From: Luzula sylvatica
Lineage: Eukaryota > Streptophyta > Magnoliopsida > Poales > Juncaceae
DNA length: 64,000 nt
Direction of reading: 5' to 3'
Assembly (NCBI GenBank): GCA_946800325.1
Contig: OX326959.1
Span: 16,956,862-17,020,861 of the forward strand
Shown here: in pieces, positions 11,574 through 22,990 of the stretch
Layout of the letters: the number at the start of each line of letters is the position of its first letter
How positions within the stretch are numbered: the first letter of the stretch is position 1
Made by a program: the position numbers and the translations under genes
Notes under the pieces: generated by a model
What the model was told of the DNA's origin: nothing
The model's input: only the letters and a program-made list of their open reading frames with translations
The model's database searches: none

Positions 11574-12430
11574 GTGGTGAGTATTTCAGTTGTTTTCAGA
11601 ATTTACGATTATGCCCCTGAGATATTTATGATTATAGCATTTAATTTTCAGCTATGATTGTTGGTGCGAATATGAAGTAGGACTCGGAACCCCACCATTT
11701 TGTGGTGAGTATTTCATTATTTCAGTATTTACGATTTTTCCCCTGAGATATTTATGCTTATATCATTTATTTTTCAGCTATGATTGTCGGCGTGAATATG
11801 AAGTAGGACTCAGAAGTCAAAACCACCATTTTGTGGTGAGTATTTCAGTTTTTTCAGTATTTACGATTTTACCCCTGATTATTTATGATTGTATAAATTT
11901 ATTTTTCAGCTATGATTGTCGGCGTGAATATGAATTAGGACTCGGAACCACCATTTTGTGACGAGTATTTCAAATTTTTTAGTATTTACGATTTTGCCCC
12001 CGAGATATTTCTGATCGTATCATTTATTTTTCAGCTATGATTGTCGGCGTGAATATGAAGCAGGACTCAGAAGTCAGAACCACCATTTTGTGGTGAGTAT
12101 TTCAGTTTCTTCAGTATTTACGATTTTACCCCTGATTATTTATGATTGTATAAATTTATTTTTCAGCTATGATTGTCGGCGTAAATATGAATTAGGACTC
12201 GGAACCACCATTTTGTGACGAGAATTTCAATTTTTTTAGTATTTACGATTTTGCCCACGAGATATTTCTGATTGTATCATTTATTTTCAGCTATGATTGT
12301 CGGCGTGAATATGAAGTAGGACTCGGAACCACCGTTTTGCGGTGAGTATTTCAGTTTTTTCAGTATTTACGATTTTGCCCCTGAGATATTTATCATTAAA
12401 TCATTTCTTTTTCAGCTATGGTTGTTTATT
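11574..12430. repeat. 123-133 bp tandem repeat with exon-like units
   Basis: Seven partial or complete units. The tttcagctatgattgt landmark occurs at about 11648, 11774, 11905, 12030, 12163, 12288 and (altered) 12411, giving spacings of 126, 131, 125, 133, 125 and 123 bp. Units 2+3 (256 bp) and 4+5 (258 bp) are near-identical dimers, so there is a second, higher-order duplication. Each unit contains tttcag, then about 50 bp, then a GTGAGT-type donor (altered to gacgag in units 3 and 5), followed by a T-rich spacer. The ~50 bp block reads Y-D-C-(W/R)-(C/R)-E-Y-E-V-G-L in one frame in most units. This looks like tandem amplification of one small exon with its flanking intron. No protein family recognised. 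Confidence 0.85.
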
Positions 12431-13167
12431 TTTCAGCTATTGTTGTTTGAAGGATACAATGTGATCGTTTCTTTCCCGTACTTCAGTTCAATATTTGTAG
12501 AAAGCACACATTGAGCTGTCCTGATTAAGAAAAGTTATTTTGAGCAACTTTGTTTATATAGACATAATTTATGTTTTGGAAAATAGAATATAAGTTAGGA
12601 TATAAATTTAAGTGCTATTACTATATTGTAGAATGATGGAACTTTTTAGTATACATTGTTTAAGTGACATGATTATTGTTTAATGTAGAACAATGCAAAT
12701 TAAAACTAAAGTATTTGGGGCCCGTTATCAATTTTTAATTACATTTATGTGTCATGATTATATTTATCTATATAGTGTAGAATAATTTATTGCAAAATAA
12801 AGCTAATGTATTTGTGGCCCTATTATCTTTAGTTGAGTTACATTTTTATACAAGCAAAAAAATTGTGCGTTATGCATTGTAATTAGAAAATAAATAAACT
12901 AGTTAAAAGAAAAGGACAAAACTTAGATTGAGAAGGTGAACAGTGAACTTGGTTGCGGCCCAGTCCTCAAAGCCTGGCTTCATTAGGGAGAAACATTAAT
13001 GGCGGAAAACTCAATTCCCAATTTCATTAGGGAGAAACATTAAAATCCAATTCTCGGTTTGGAAACTTGAAATGTAATTCTAGGTTTCGGAAAATCGAGA
13101 AAAAGTCGCTATTTGTTGTTGTTTTAATCGAAAACCAAGGAGAGAAGGAAAGCAGATCACTCCATTA

Positions 13168-13813
13168 ATGGCGAATGACACCTACGACGACGTCTATCGA
13201 CTTTTATCTTGTTTCAAATGCGGTGATTTGTCTTTTCGTGAGTTCTCTCTTTCTCTATTTCAAGGAATTTATAAATAGTTTGGTCTAATTTCTGAGGACG
13301 CCTCTTAATTTGCCAACTCAATCAAATTGAGGCTTAATTAAGCTCTAATTCAATCAACTAGAATCCTCGTTCTTCCTTATTTGTCTAATTAGCACTGTTT
13401 AATCTCCTTTTATTAATTTTAACTAGCTCGCAATTTATCTTTCATCGAGTGTACAATCTGCATCCAGAGAGTACAGAGAATTAAACGCAAAGAATCCAAA
13501 GAAGAAAGAGCCAGCACGATAAAAAAAAATTCGAAAACGGAAACCTTTCCAAGGATGAACAAGTATGATTTATTTCCCTTTCCTTTCCTTAATTGATACA
13601 TTTTAAATTCTGATCAGCATAAACCCATATTAAATTTAGGCCTAATTGCCCATTTGAAAATTTCAAAACAGGCTGCAAGTCTTTGCTTTGTCCATTGCCT
13701 TGGGATTGAGTTCCTGATACTGCATCAGTATTCGATTCAAATCAAGACCAAATTATAATTATAATCAAGATATGGATATAAATTTTGATGTAAAATTGAC
13801 TGGTGAAAAATAA
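13168..13813 (+). CDS. Small spliced protein with CxxC-x13-CxxC motif (hypothetical)
   Basis: Three-exon model. Exon 1 13168-13237 starts at an ATG after a purine-rich leader and ends before gtgagt. Exon 2 13427-13562 is bounded by aactag and gtatga. Exon 3 13729-13813 follows gcatcag and ends in TAA. Phases join without stops and give 96 aa beginning MANDTYDDVYRLLSC. Cysteines at 15, 18, 32 and 35 form a CxxC-x13-CxxC arrangement compatible with a small zinc ribbon, followed by a Lys/Arg/Glu-rich basic stretch (about residues 38-65). A second open block downstream in another frame (13803-13925, then 14013-14063) suggests the real gene was longer and suffered a one-base shift, or uses another splice form. 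No family recognised; expression evidence would decide. Confidence 0.4.
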
Positions 13814-14063
13814 TTTGAAAAATTGTGAAAAATTTGAAGAGGATGAGCTGTCGAGTAGTAGTAGTAGTTGGTGGGAAGAAGCTGTGAGTTTTGCTGTGAC
13901 CGAATTTGAAAAATTAAATATTTTGGTGAGTGTAATTTTATACAAAGAGCCCATTAATTTTAATTAATCATTCCAAGGGCTTTTTGTGATAAGTTTTAAT
14001 ATGTTTTTGCAGGAGGATGAGTTGGCGACGACAGTGAATGGTGGATTCATGCAGAAAAAATAG
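13803..14063 (+). pseudogene. Possible C-terminal exons of the 13168 gene, out of frame
   Basis: After the TAA of the upstream model, a different frame is open from about 13803 to 13925 (acidic, then a run of six serines and WWEEAVSFAVTEFEKLNIL). It ends at TTTTG|gtgagt. An acceptor tttttgcag at 14004-14012 joins in phase to 14013-14063, reading EDELATTVNGGFMQKK and a stop. The conserved phase and good splice sites argue this is genuine coding sequence separated from the 5' exons by a single indel near 13780-13803 (a run of A is present there). It could also be a sequencing error. Confidence 0.35.
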
Positions 14064-14232
14064 TTTGCCAAGTTTAAGAACAGAAATCAATCAATCAAGT
14101 ATCAACTAATTAAATTAATTTACATATATTAATTAGAAATATTTGTCAATATTTAGTTATGTTTAAAACTTTACGAGCACACAAATATAGTTACTGATTT
14201 TTGTACAGATAAAGAACAATAAATTTTATAAA

Positions 14233-15105
14233 GGGAAATTTTCAAAAAAGCCCCTATTTTTTTTGGATATTCTAAAAACCCCCTATCTTTTTCGAAACTC
14301 CAAAAAATCCCCTCTACCTAATTTTTATTTTCAAATACCCCCCTATAGGGGTTAAAACTAACCATGGATGGTGTTAATTTTTTTTTTGGACCAAAATACC
14401 CTTCTATTTTCATATGTATATTTTTGTTATTTTTTCATTAATTTTATTAGTTTTAAAAAAAATCATAAATATTTTTAACATATATTGATTTCACAAAAAT
14501 AAAATTATTAAATGTTGTGTTTGTATAATTTTAATATTTTATTTATTATTCATGAAAAACTAACATCAGATAATAATAAAATAAACACCTTGAAAATATA
14601 CTGAAAGAAAAATATTTCTTTAAACATCTATTTTAATTAATTTTATTTTCGTTCTTTTATGTATGCTTCTAATAGATTCATGATATTTTAATTTTTAAAT
14701 ATTTGCAAGGTATTCTTTTAATATTGTTGTTCATATTATTATTATTTTATGTTATTTTTTCAATAAAAAGTTATGAAAGTCAAATATATGTAATGTATGA
14801 AATATTAAAATTATATAAATATAACATATGACAATTATTTTTTAAAAATTATTATAAGCAAAAAAAAATTAGGACTTTTTTAAAATTAATACAAATAACA
14901 AAAGCATTATTTTAATTACTAAATATGTAAAATGAAGGGTATTTTGGTCATAAAAAAATATTTAACACCATCCATAGTTAATTTTAACCCCATAGGGGGT
15001 ATTTGAAAATAAAAGTTTGGTAGAGGGGTTTTTTTGGAGTTTCTAAAAAGATAGGGGGTTTTTTAGAATATCCAAAAAAGATAGGGGGTTTTTTGAAAAT
15101 TTCCC
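14233..15105. mobile_element. Mutator-type MITE, copy B (873 bp)
   Basis: Same family as 8603-9479: identical terminal GGGAAATTTTC/GAAAATTTCCC, and long subterminal inverted repeats rich in ccccctat words. It is flanked by a perfect 9-bp duplication TTTTATAAA at 14224-14232 and 15106-15114. The terminal repeats are better preserved than in copy A (for example, both ends retain the full cctctac/gtagagg and ccatccatag blocks), so B is probably the younger insertion. It lies 170 bp downstream of the small gene candidate. There is no coding sequence inside. Confidence 0.94.
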
Positions 15106-15114
15106 TTTTATAAA

Positions 15115-16049
15115 TTACTCACTTTCATACTTGGAAGAATAAAAATTAAGCCAGAACTCTTGACTTGATCAATATTTATTATTTATCGATATTGAAATTA
15201 ATGTTTTTAATAATATTATTAATATTTTGGGCAGGATAATTAAGTTAAATAAATATAAGTATCTAAAATATTATTAAGGAGAATGTCTATTAAATCAAAA
15301 GATGTCTACTATTAAATATAAGTATCTAAAATATGATTTTTTGGAGAATTATCACGAGGGTTATTTGATCTCGCATGGTCTATGAAAAATATTAGAAAGA
15401 GAAAAAAATTATCGATGATATGAGCATGACGAAGAAAGGAGACGATTAAAAAAAAAAAAAACGATCCGAGCGTAATTAAAGAAAAAACAAGAGCGATCTT
15501 TGGTCTCTGTGTTTCTCTCTCCTGCTTGTTGCTACTTGGTTGAATTATTTATTCTACCATATATTGATCCCTATATTATCTCTTCCCCAAATAAAATCGA
15601 TCCATATTTCCAACAATCGAGTCATAAAATTTCTTATATGTTGAGAAGTTTTCTTATTTCAGATTACTTAGTGTTTTTTTAATGAATTTTGTTTTATTAG
15701 TATTTTAAAAATAATGTTTATTTTCAGGTATTTGATACTAAATAGCATACAATAACAAAAAATATAGTGGCTAGCTTGCTACGTAATTTTCTCTCTATTA
15801 TTTTTTTCTTAATGTTTTGTTTCCCTTAAGACTTAATAGCATATAAATGACCGTTGCATTAACTAGTATAAGTTAATAATCAGCAAGAATCCGAATCTTT
15901 TTCAAGAAGTAATATTGTTTACTAGTAGTGTATCAATGAAATTAAAGTTGAATCCATTTATTTCTTACATATATAGTTCTTGCATTTGATAAACAAAATA
16001 TATAGTTCTTACATTCAATAAAAAAACATATAGTTAAATACATTTTATT
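15115..16049. other. Intergenic; left edge of the CNL duplication
   Basis: AT-rich with no gene. From about 15680 the sequence (tgaattttgttttattagta, then ggtatttgatactaaatagc) matches 27840-28200, marking the downstream flank shared by both CNL copies. The open frame at 15500-15682 is short and without similarity I can recognise. Confidence 0.6.
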
Positions 16050-16824
16050 TTTTTTATTTTTTTTTTTGAAAAACTAAAGAGGCGAAGCCTCTTTTAATAT
16101 ATTAAAGCAAAGTTTAATACATTGGTGCGATTTTACATGATAAATGTAAAAAAGTAGTTTCGCAAAAGTAATTTATAATTGCAAAAGTAAGATACATGCC
16201 GAGAAATGATGCTTTCGGCCATCCATTAGACGAACGCAACCTCTCTCTGCCCTTGGTTTGCCACGCGAGCTCGGATTGTCATCGAAGCTGTCACCGTCGC
16301 TGTCGCGGCCCGTCGCTCTCGGACTCGCCCCCAGACTCGCCCCAGACTCGGCCGTCGCTCTCGGACTCGCCCCAGACTCGCCCCAGACTCGTCCCAGACT
16401 CGGCACCAGCCTTGCGATTTTTCGATTTTCCTTTTTCCCTTCCCGCTTTTTCCTTTCCCGAGTTTTTGATCTTCGAGGAGCTCCAAAATCACCCCGATGG
16501 CGGCTAGGGTTTCGAGAGTCGCTGTGGCCAGTCGGCGCCCCTTTCCTCTCGTCGCCAGTCGTCGCCCCGTCGTCGCGGTCGCCCCTTTCCTCCCTTTCCT
16601 CGCTCCAGTCGTCGCCTTCTTTCCGCTGCTTTCTCTCTTGAGCCTCTGTGCCAGGCAGATCTGGCAGAACAACTGGACTCCCTGCGCAGCCAGATACTTG
16701 TCGTCGTTGTTCGTCCCCTCACCCTCGCTCGTCGCCAGGTGCCAGACAGCCGCGGCCCGCCGCGTTCGACGTTCGTCCTCGGCGGCTAGGGTTTCGAGAG
16801 CGGAACCGAATTCGAGCCGCAGTT

Positions 16825-16882
<58 letters not shown>

Positions 16883-16947
16883 GGGTGGAGGCGGCGGCGT
16901 CGGTTTGCCTCCACCCCGAAATCGCCCGAAATCGCCCTCGGCGGCTT
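16050..16947 (-). mobile_element. Chimeric retro-insert: LINE tail plus GC-rich leader
   Basis: Read on the minus strand, the insert ends (16050-16150) with a tail closely matching the 3' end of the LINE at 25198-27251: ctttaatatat, a short GC hairpin (gaggcttcgcctc, against gaagccgcgcttc in the other LINE), agtttttcaaaa and poly(A). The remaining ~750 bp is GC-rich, with a (CT)n tract and two copies of ctcgaaaccctagccgcc (near 16799-16780 and 16518-16499), which look like plant 5' leader sequence. The paralogous flank at 28230-28260 lacks the whole block, so it is an insertion. It is probably an internally deleted LINE or a LINE-mobilised transcript. Open frames here are low-complexity shadows. 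Confidence 0.7.
16829..16877. repeat. (AG)n microsatellite
   Basis: About 24 uninterrupted AG units, lying inside the GC-rich half of the retro-insert. Read on the insert's own (minus) strand it is a CT tract, typical of plant 5' leaders. Confidence 0.95.
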
Positions 16948-17099
16948 TTTTAGCAAACGTGTTTTTAACGCACATATAAATTAAACCAACACAACAACAA
17001 ATCCATTAAACAATAAAACAAAAAATCAAATACAATTCACAATCAAATCTATACAATTGGAATATAAAAATAATCAAAATAATATTTGTAAGAAAACAA

Positions 17100-20000
17100 C
17101 TAAATTTTGGTGAAGATGATTGAAGGGATATGCTTGATTTTGTGTTGGTCTTGATTTTGCACTCTCAAAATGAATTCACGTGGCATATATTTTAGCCGAA
17201 TGACCTTGAGAGTGAGTACATGTTGTAGATTTGGGAGCATTTTCAAGCGAACGCAATTGAATATTTGGAGGTCACTAAGCATGGGCATGGCCCCCTTCTC
17301 TATCTTACATTCCTCCAACTCATTTAAATTTGCAAGTACTAACTTTTGCAGTCGAGGAAACCCTCCCATGACAATAATCATTTGTTTTCCTCTATATGAA
17401 CCGGCCACTAATTCAAGTGTTGTAAGGCTTTCCAGTTTTCCAAATATTGGCATTGGGTCTTGATCGATATAACAACAAGCTAGTACAAGTCTCTTGAGAC
17501 GTGGGGGGAGAAACATATCGGTATTTATTCTCATGCCCACGGATTTGAATCCCCCGAATAAACTCAAGGTTTCCAAATTCTGATACCATGAGAATGCCCT
17601 CATATCAAAAATTTCTAATGGGATTTCTTTATCGCTAATTATGCAAAAGGATACGAGGCAATTAAAGTTACCAATGAATTTAGCAATTAATTCCCAAGAA
17701 TTAGTTGCATTACAAAGAACTAAATTTTGGAGGCTGGGCATATTCCCACAAAATTGTTCTATTCGAGTAGTCTTCCCTATGCATAGATTTATGAGATATG
17801 GTAGGTTTATCGGACCATCGGTATCTGATCCGATTAGCGTGCAGCGGACAGAAGATACATGCCTTAGAGACTTCATACGCGAGATAGTCAAATGCACTGT
17901 AATACCTTCACAATCCTCAATATGTAATGTTTGGAGATTGTGCAAATGATCAACAAACAAAATCAAATTATGGAAATAACTATTTTGAAAAATCAGGCAT
18001 CTCAGATGGAGCAGCCCCTTCAGGTTGTCGTTCATATCTGTTTCCGTTTCTTGATTAAAACTAGGATAATAATTTATAACCAACAAAACTTTCAACAACT
18101 TAAACTGAGAATCAAATGGTACTACCTTCCCAAAGAAGATTAAAGTGCAGACATTTGGTTTTGTGTATTCGGTCAGATTATTTTCTTCAAAAGAAGCATT
18201 TCCCCAACTAGAATCTTCCAATTGGAATGTTGCACGACGTGCAACACCGATACTGTTGAAATCAGTTGGCTTGGAGAATACTTTTAAGAAGTTGGTTTGC
18301 TTGGCTTCATCAATGGCTAAATCAAGCAAAAGGTCGTGTACGCTGAATTGTTTAATGGAACCATTAATTGATCTCTCTGAGACTCGAATCATACACCTGC
18401 AAAAGTGTAAAATGTGACAAATTACAAACTAAATAATAAATCATTACATGACACGTGTGCGGTGTGCATGTAAATTAATGTGCATTAGATTTGTTATGCA
18501 GTATATCCATGCTAATTAGCTACTAGTGTTGGCTTTTTTGTTACATTTAGGATGATATTGGAAAGGGTCTCCCAATTGCATACCAACATGTCCAACTCTA
18601 AACTGTAACTTTGTATATTGTGTTGAAATTTGTGCAACACAATGATACTCAAAAACTAATCTTATTACTCAAACTCTTGATATTACAAAACTATCACACT
18701 TACAAATTCTTTCTCTTTCTCTCTCTCTCTCTCTAAACTATCATCTCTCCTTTTATTTTCTCTATCTATAGAATAGAATTAGATATCCATTCAAGACCCT
18801 CATATTTATACTACATGAAGTTCTAAAAAGTAAAATACAAATTTGATTCTTAAAATTTATACTTATCTTATCTTATCTTATCTTATCTTGTCCATATTTC
18901 ATATTGATCTTATCTTATCTTATCCATTCTTCATATTTATCTTATCTTATCGTATCCATACTTCATTACATACTAGCTTTATCCCCGCGCAATTGCGCGG
19001 GATATTTTTTATATAATTATTTAAATAGAATTAACGCGTGTGTGAATTAACGTGCATGCGTTTGAACTAAATTAATCTAATCATGACATATTTGCAAATA
19101 TCATGATGTCAATAGATGCATAAGGTTCATGAAATTAGTCTATCACGGATATTATTTTCTAATATAATTTGTATAAATAGCATTTGTTCAGGTGCTTCTA
19201 AAATCGATTAGTATAATCAAAACATATTCGCAGATTTTAATATGTATGTAAAATAGGAAAAAAAAGATCAAATGTAAAAAATGACCAAAATGCAAAATAA
19301 GAAAAAATTATCAAATGTAAAAAAATACCGAAATGTAAATAAAAAATGATCAAAATATAAATAAAAATGACCAAAATGTAAATTTAAAAAATAGTTTTAT
19401 TATACAAAATGTATGTAAAATAGGAAAAAAAGACCAAATGTAAAAAATGACCTAAATGTAAAATAAGAAAAAAAGATCAAAATATAAAAAAGACAGGAAT
19501 GTAAATAAAAAGGACCAAAAAGTAAATAAAAAGGACCAAAATATAAATTTAAAAAATAATTTTTTTATACAAAAGTTCTTGATGACATGGAGATGTAAAA
19601 AGTAGGAGAAAAGGACCAAATGTAAAACATGACCAAAATGTAAAATAAGAAAAAATGATCAAAACGTAAAAAAAGACCGAAATGTAAATAAAACATGATC
19701 AAAATATAAATAAAATGGACCAAAATGTAAATTTAAAAAATAATTTTTTTATACAAAAGTCCTTGATGACGTGGAAGCTTAGAATTACAATAAATTTGTT
19801 TGATTTATATATAAGGTATAATTTATCTTATCTTATCTTAATCCATAAATAACTTAATTAAGAAGAATGTTGAATTAAAATATTCAATATAATGTTTGAC
19901 ATGGGTTAGATTGTTCATTTGCAGTATGAAATTGCTTGGAAAACAAATAGAAATTATAGAGCCAAAACAAAATGGAACTAGCACATTATGCATAGAGTAT

Positions 20001-22152
20001 GTGAGCACATAAAACATTTGAAAATTTTGTAAGATAAATTCAATATCACATTTTTTTGTAATTGTTTTGTAAATTGGCAAGGCAAGAAATGATATTGTTA
20101 AGCCAGAAAAAATTAAAATTATCCATTAGCCTGGACTACAATTGAAAATGGAGAATGTTCCTCAAAACAATTAAAACGATATTATTTCTTGTCTTGCCAA
20201 TTTTCCAAATAATTATAAAAATGGGATCATTTTTTTTTGGTAAACCCCTTAATTCAACATTAGGGATCAAAATCCCTTTATGTGTGTGTGTGTGCGCACG
20301 CGCTAGATTACAACGCTATTGTCGTTATAATATTAACAATGAGTTGACATGGAGTGAAATAATACCTTTGAGCAAGTTCCTCGAGGTACTCCTCAGCTAT
20401 GTCTTCCATTGTTTTGTTTCCTTCATCTGATATGAATCCCTCAGCTATCCACATCATAATCAACAATCTAGCATCAATTATATGATCCTCGGGAAAAGAT
20501 GCAAGATAGATAAAGCAGGGTTTAAGCGGAATTGGAAGATCCTCGTAACTGGTGGCTATAATTTCTGAACACTTGTTTCCTTCACTTTGCCAATTCGTAG
20601 TATCTAACACTTTATGCCAAGCATTGTAGTTTAGAAGTTTTATTGATAAAATACCACCTACAACTACCAATGCTAGAGGCAGCCCTCCGCAAGGTTTTAG
20701 AAATTTTTTGACTAGTTCATACAGATCAGGAGGGTAGGATTCACTGACATTTTTCTTTGTAAAAGCCTTTTCGAGTAAGAGTTCTAGACCCTCCTCATTA
20801 TTCATAAAGCGAAGCTCATGTACACCTTCGGGATTTGCCATTTTAGCAACGGTTACGAACCTAGTAGTGATCAATACCCGACTTCCGTTTTCAATATCCG
20901 GGAAGGCTAGTTGGAATATATTATTCCATACATCATCTTTCCAGATGTCATCTAAGACAACAAAATATCTTTTGTCGCTTAGTGTTTTGTGAATCTCGCC
21001 AATGAAATATTCTACATCCCGATCCGTTTTGCGTAAGTCCTTCATCCCGAGGTCTCTTAATACATCTTTCAAGAGTTGAATCGGTTTAACCTCTTGTGAT
21101 ATTGTCAGCCATATGCAAATATCAAAGCGATCTTTTACACCCTCACTACAAAGTAAATCAAGAGTTAAAAAAACATATTGTCATCTTACTTATATTTATG
21201 TTTTATACATTAAATTCAAACACCAACATTCAAATTAAAAGGTTTTGATCCCCAATGTTGAATAATTATGTTTTAAAGTTTGTAATGTTTTTTTCTTCTT
21301 CAAAAATTTAGAGAATGCAAAACCTTTAGTCCAAGTACACTTTACTCTATTATCATCTTATACTTATATGGAAACAATGTGAACTATGTAAGGAATAATA
21401 TGTTACACAAACCTGTTGTACACTTTTTTAGCGAGAGTAGTTTTTCCAAGACCACCTTGACCCACGATCGACAATACACGGCGTTTTAGAACTTTCTGAT
21501 CAAGCAAGTGCTCAATAATTTCCTTCTTCTCGACATCAAACCCGATAATATCTTCATCTATGTTAGGCACCACAGGTTTTCGTTTAAAAACATTGTCCAT
21601 CTCTCTACTGCTCTTCTCCATGTCTCTGTTGATTCCATACCTTGTCGTACTATCATAGATCTCAGTGATCCTTGCCTGCAATACAAGAAATTAGTTGGAT
21701 GGATTAGTTAAAATATAGAGAGAATTTTGATCATCTTTATTTATTGTGAAATAACAATGATAAAAATTCAAATTGAATATAAGCCATGCCTGAATCTTTA
21801 TTATCTCATCTCCAAGATTGTGCATAAGAATTGCCGTTTGGGGTTTTTTGCCTAGCCTCTTAAATTTGTTGACCAGGCCAGGTTTATCAGGAGGGATTTG
21901 TTGAACCTCTATAAGGAAGATGTCAATGACATCTTCAATCCAATGAGACACGTCCCTAACTTCCTTAACCCAGTTTTGAACACTATGATTACTCTTGCGT
22001 TTCGAGTCAGCATCCTTTAAAAAACACTGAATACGAACCAACTCGCGGGTCATGACTTCAACCTGATCCTTGACCCCGTAAAGAAATATTGCTTCTTGAA
22101 TCACAACATCTGCGAGCTTTTGCAACACGGAGAAGACAACGGCCTCAGCCAT
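17100..22152 (-). CDS. CC-NB-LRR immune receptor, copy 1 (900 aa)
   Basis: Four exons: 22152-21790, 21675-21413, 21145-20366 and 18396-17100; phases join perfectly and give 900 aa. Exon 1 is an Rx-type coiled-coil domain (residues 1-121; MAEAVVFSVLQKLADVV). The NB-ARC ATPase carries P-loop GQGGLGKTT (193-201), RNBS-A FDICIWL (216-222), kinase-2 VVLDDIW (271-277), RNBS-B GSRVLITTR (296-304), GLPLAL (363-368), RNBS-D CFIYLASFPED and an MHD-type VHD (488-490). Exon 4 holds the leucine-rich repeats to the C-terminus. It would act in the cytosol as an ATP-switched sensor of pathogen effectors. Intron 1 appears to use a GC donor; intron 3 (1,969 bp) contains a Helitron. All switch motifs are intact, so it is probably functional. 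The neighbouring paralog is at 28411-34259. Confidence 0.93.
18862..18960. repeat. TATCT-type short tandem repeat
   Basis: Degenerate runs of tatct/cttat pentamers in intron 3 of CNL copy 1, resuming at 19825-19845 on the far side of the Helitron. The Helitron thus appears to have landed inside or next to this array. Confidence 0.75.
18973..19820 (-). mobile_element. Non-autonomous Helitron in CNL intron 3
   Basis: Read on the minus strand, the element ends with an 18-bp perfect palindrome (CCCGCGCAATTGCGCGGG, 18984-19001), then GATAAAG and CTAG (18976-18973), followed by T in the flank. This is the classic Helitron 3' terminus: subterminal hairpin, CTRR end, insertion between A and T. The 5' end near 19820 (tataccttatatataaatc) is less certain. 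The interior has no RepHel gene. It carries repeated words such as tttacattttggtc about every 20-40 bp and two copies of cttttgtataaaaaaatta. It is absent from the corresponding intron of copy 2. Confidence 0.7.
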
Positions 22153-22159
22153 CTTTCTC

Positions 22160-22990
22160 TAGTTTGGTGTTTCTAGTTTTTTTCTTCTTTCAGCTTTCTT
22201 ATTGTGGTATGAGAGTAAGTTGATTGAATTTGTGTAATGGTGATTATGAGTCTTATGACTCTTTGAGAACGAATAGGCTAATATATAGAGAAAGAGAGAC
22301 CTAAATAAGAGGTGAAACTGGGGGTAATAGAGCCTAATATTCTAATTCATTCTTTTCCAAAAAAAAAATAGTGATTTTAATTTATGTCCAAGCTACAGCT
22401 AAGCATGACTGATGTTGCACCTATTCTCCAATTAATATACATGTATTCTTCCAAAGTCAGACTTTGAATCAATTATTTGGCAATTAATTTATGTCCAAGC
22501 TACAGCTAAGCATGACTTTGAATACATAAAACGAAGTATTTAGTTAGAAATCATGCTTATCGCTAAAGAATAAAACATTATTAGCACGATTAAGAGAAAG
22601 TCCAATGTCCTGGCTTGAAAGTCATTGCAATAATAAAAATAATAAAAAGAAAGACGGTGTATACCTTGTATACCTTGTATCCTAGTTATATGGTTTATTT
22701 ATTTCGAATTATTATTATACTATACCGCTCAAGCAAGTTGTGCAACGAATTGTTGAACAGCTTGGAGGAGTAATTATTTACACGCAACTTGTAAATGTAA
22801 ACAACTTGAAACCAGTAACATTATTGTTTTAATTAACAATTCATCAATTATAAATAGATTTTTTTTAAATCAATCAATATCGTTTAGTCAACAAATAATT
22901 AAGAATTTGCTCTAAATCCCACCAAGTAGTAATCACGTTACAAAGTTCATTATTGTCATATTTATATTAACATCGGAAACTCTGCTAGCA
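22160..22990. other. 5' flank of CNL copy 1, shared with copy 2
   Basis: Upstream sequence matches 34265-36090 in blocks (for example gcacgattaagagaaagtcc at 22580 and 35480), showing that the duplication included at least 0.8 kb of promoter. The copies differ by insertions in copy 2 (including a LINE tail at 35600) and by short tandem-like blocks. Confidence 0.7.
22278..22290 (-). promoter_or_regulatory. Candidate TATA box of CNL copy 1
   Basis: The minus strand reads ctcTATATATtag 126-138 nt upstream of the start codon, followed by a leader rich in CT. The equivalent place in copy 2 (about 34363-34376) reads ctataCATATTaa, a weaker match. Position and sequence suit a plant core promoter, but no transcript start can be seen. 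Confidence 0.4.

Noticed and set aside
11574..12430. CRISPR-like array
   Set aside because: The unit is 123-133 bp with no short repeat/unique spacer alternation, in a plant genome; it is an ordinary tandem duplication of an exon-intron block.
16173..16975. Overlapping open frames up to 249 aa on both strands
   Set aside because: GC-rich, stop-poor sequence including an (AG)n tract; all frames are similarly open and composition-driven. Better explained as part of a retro-insert.
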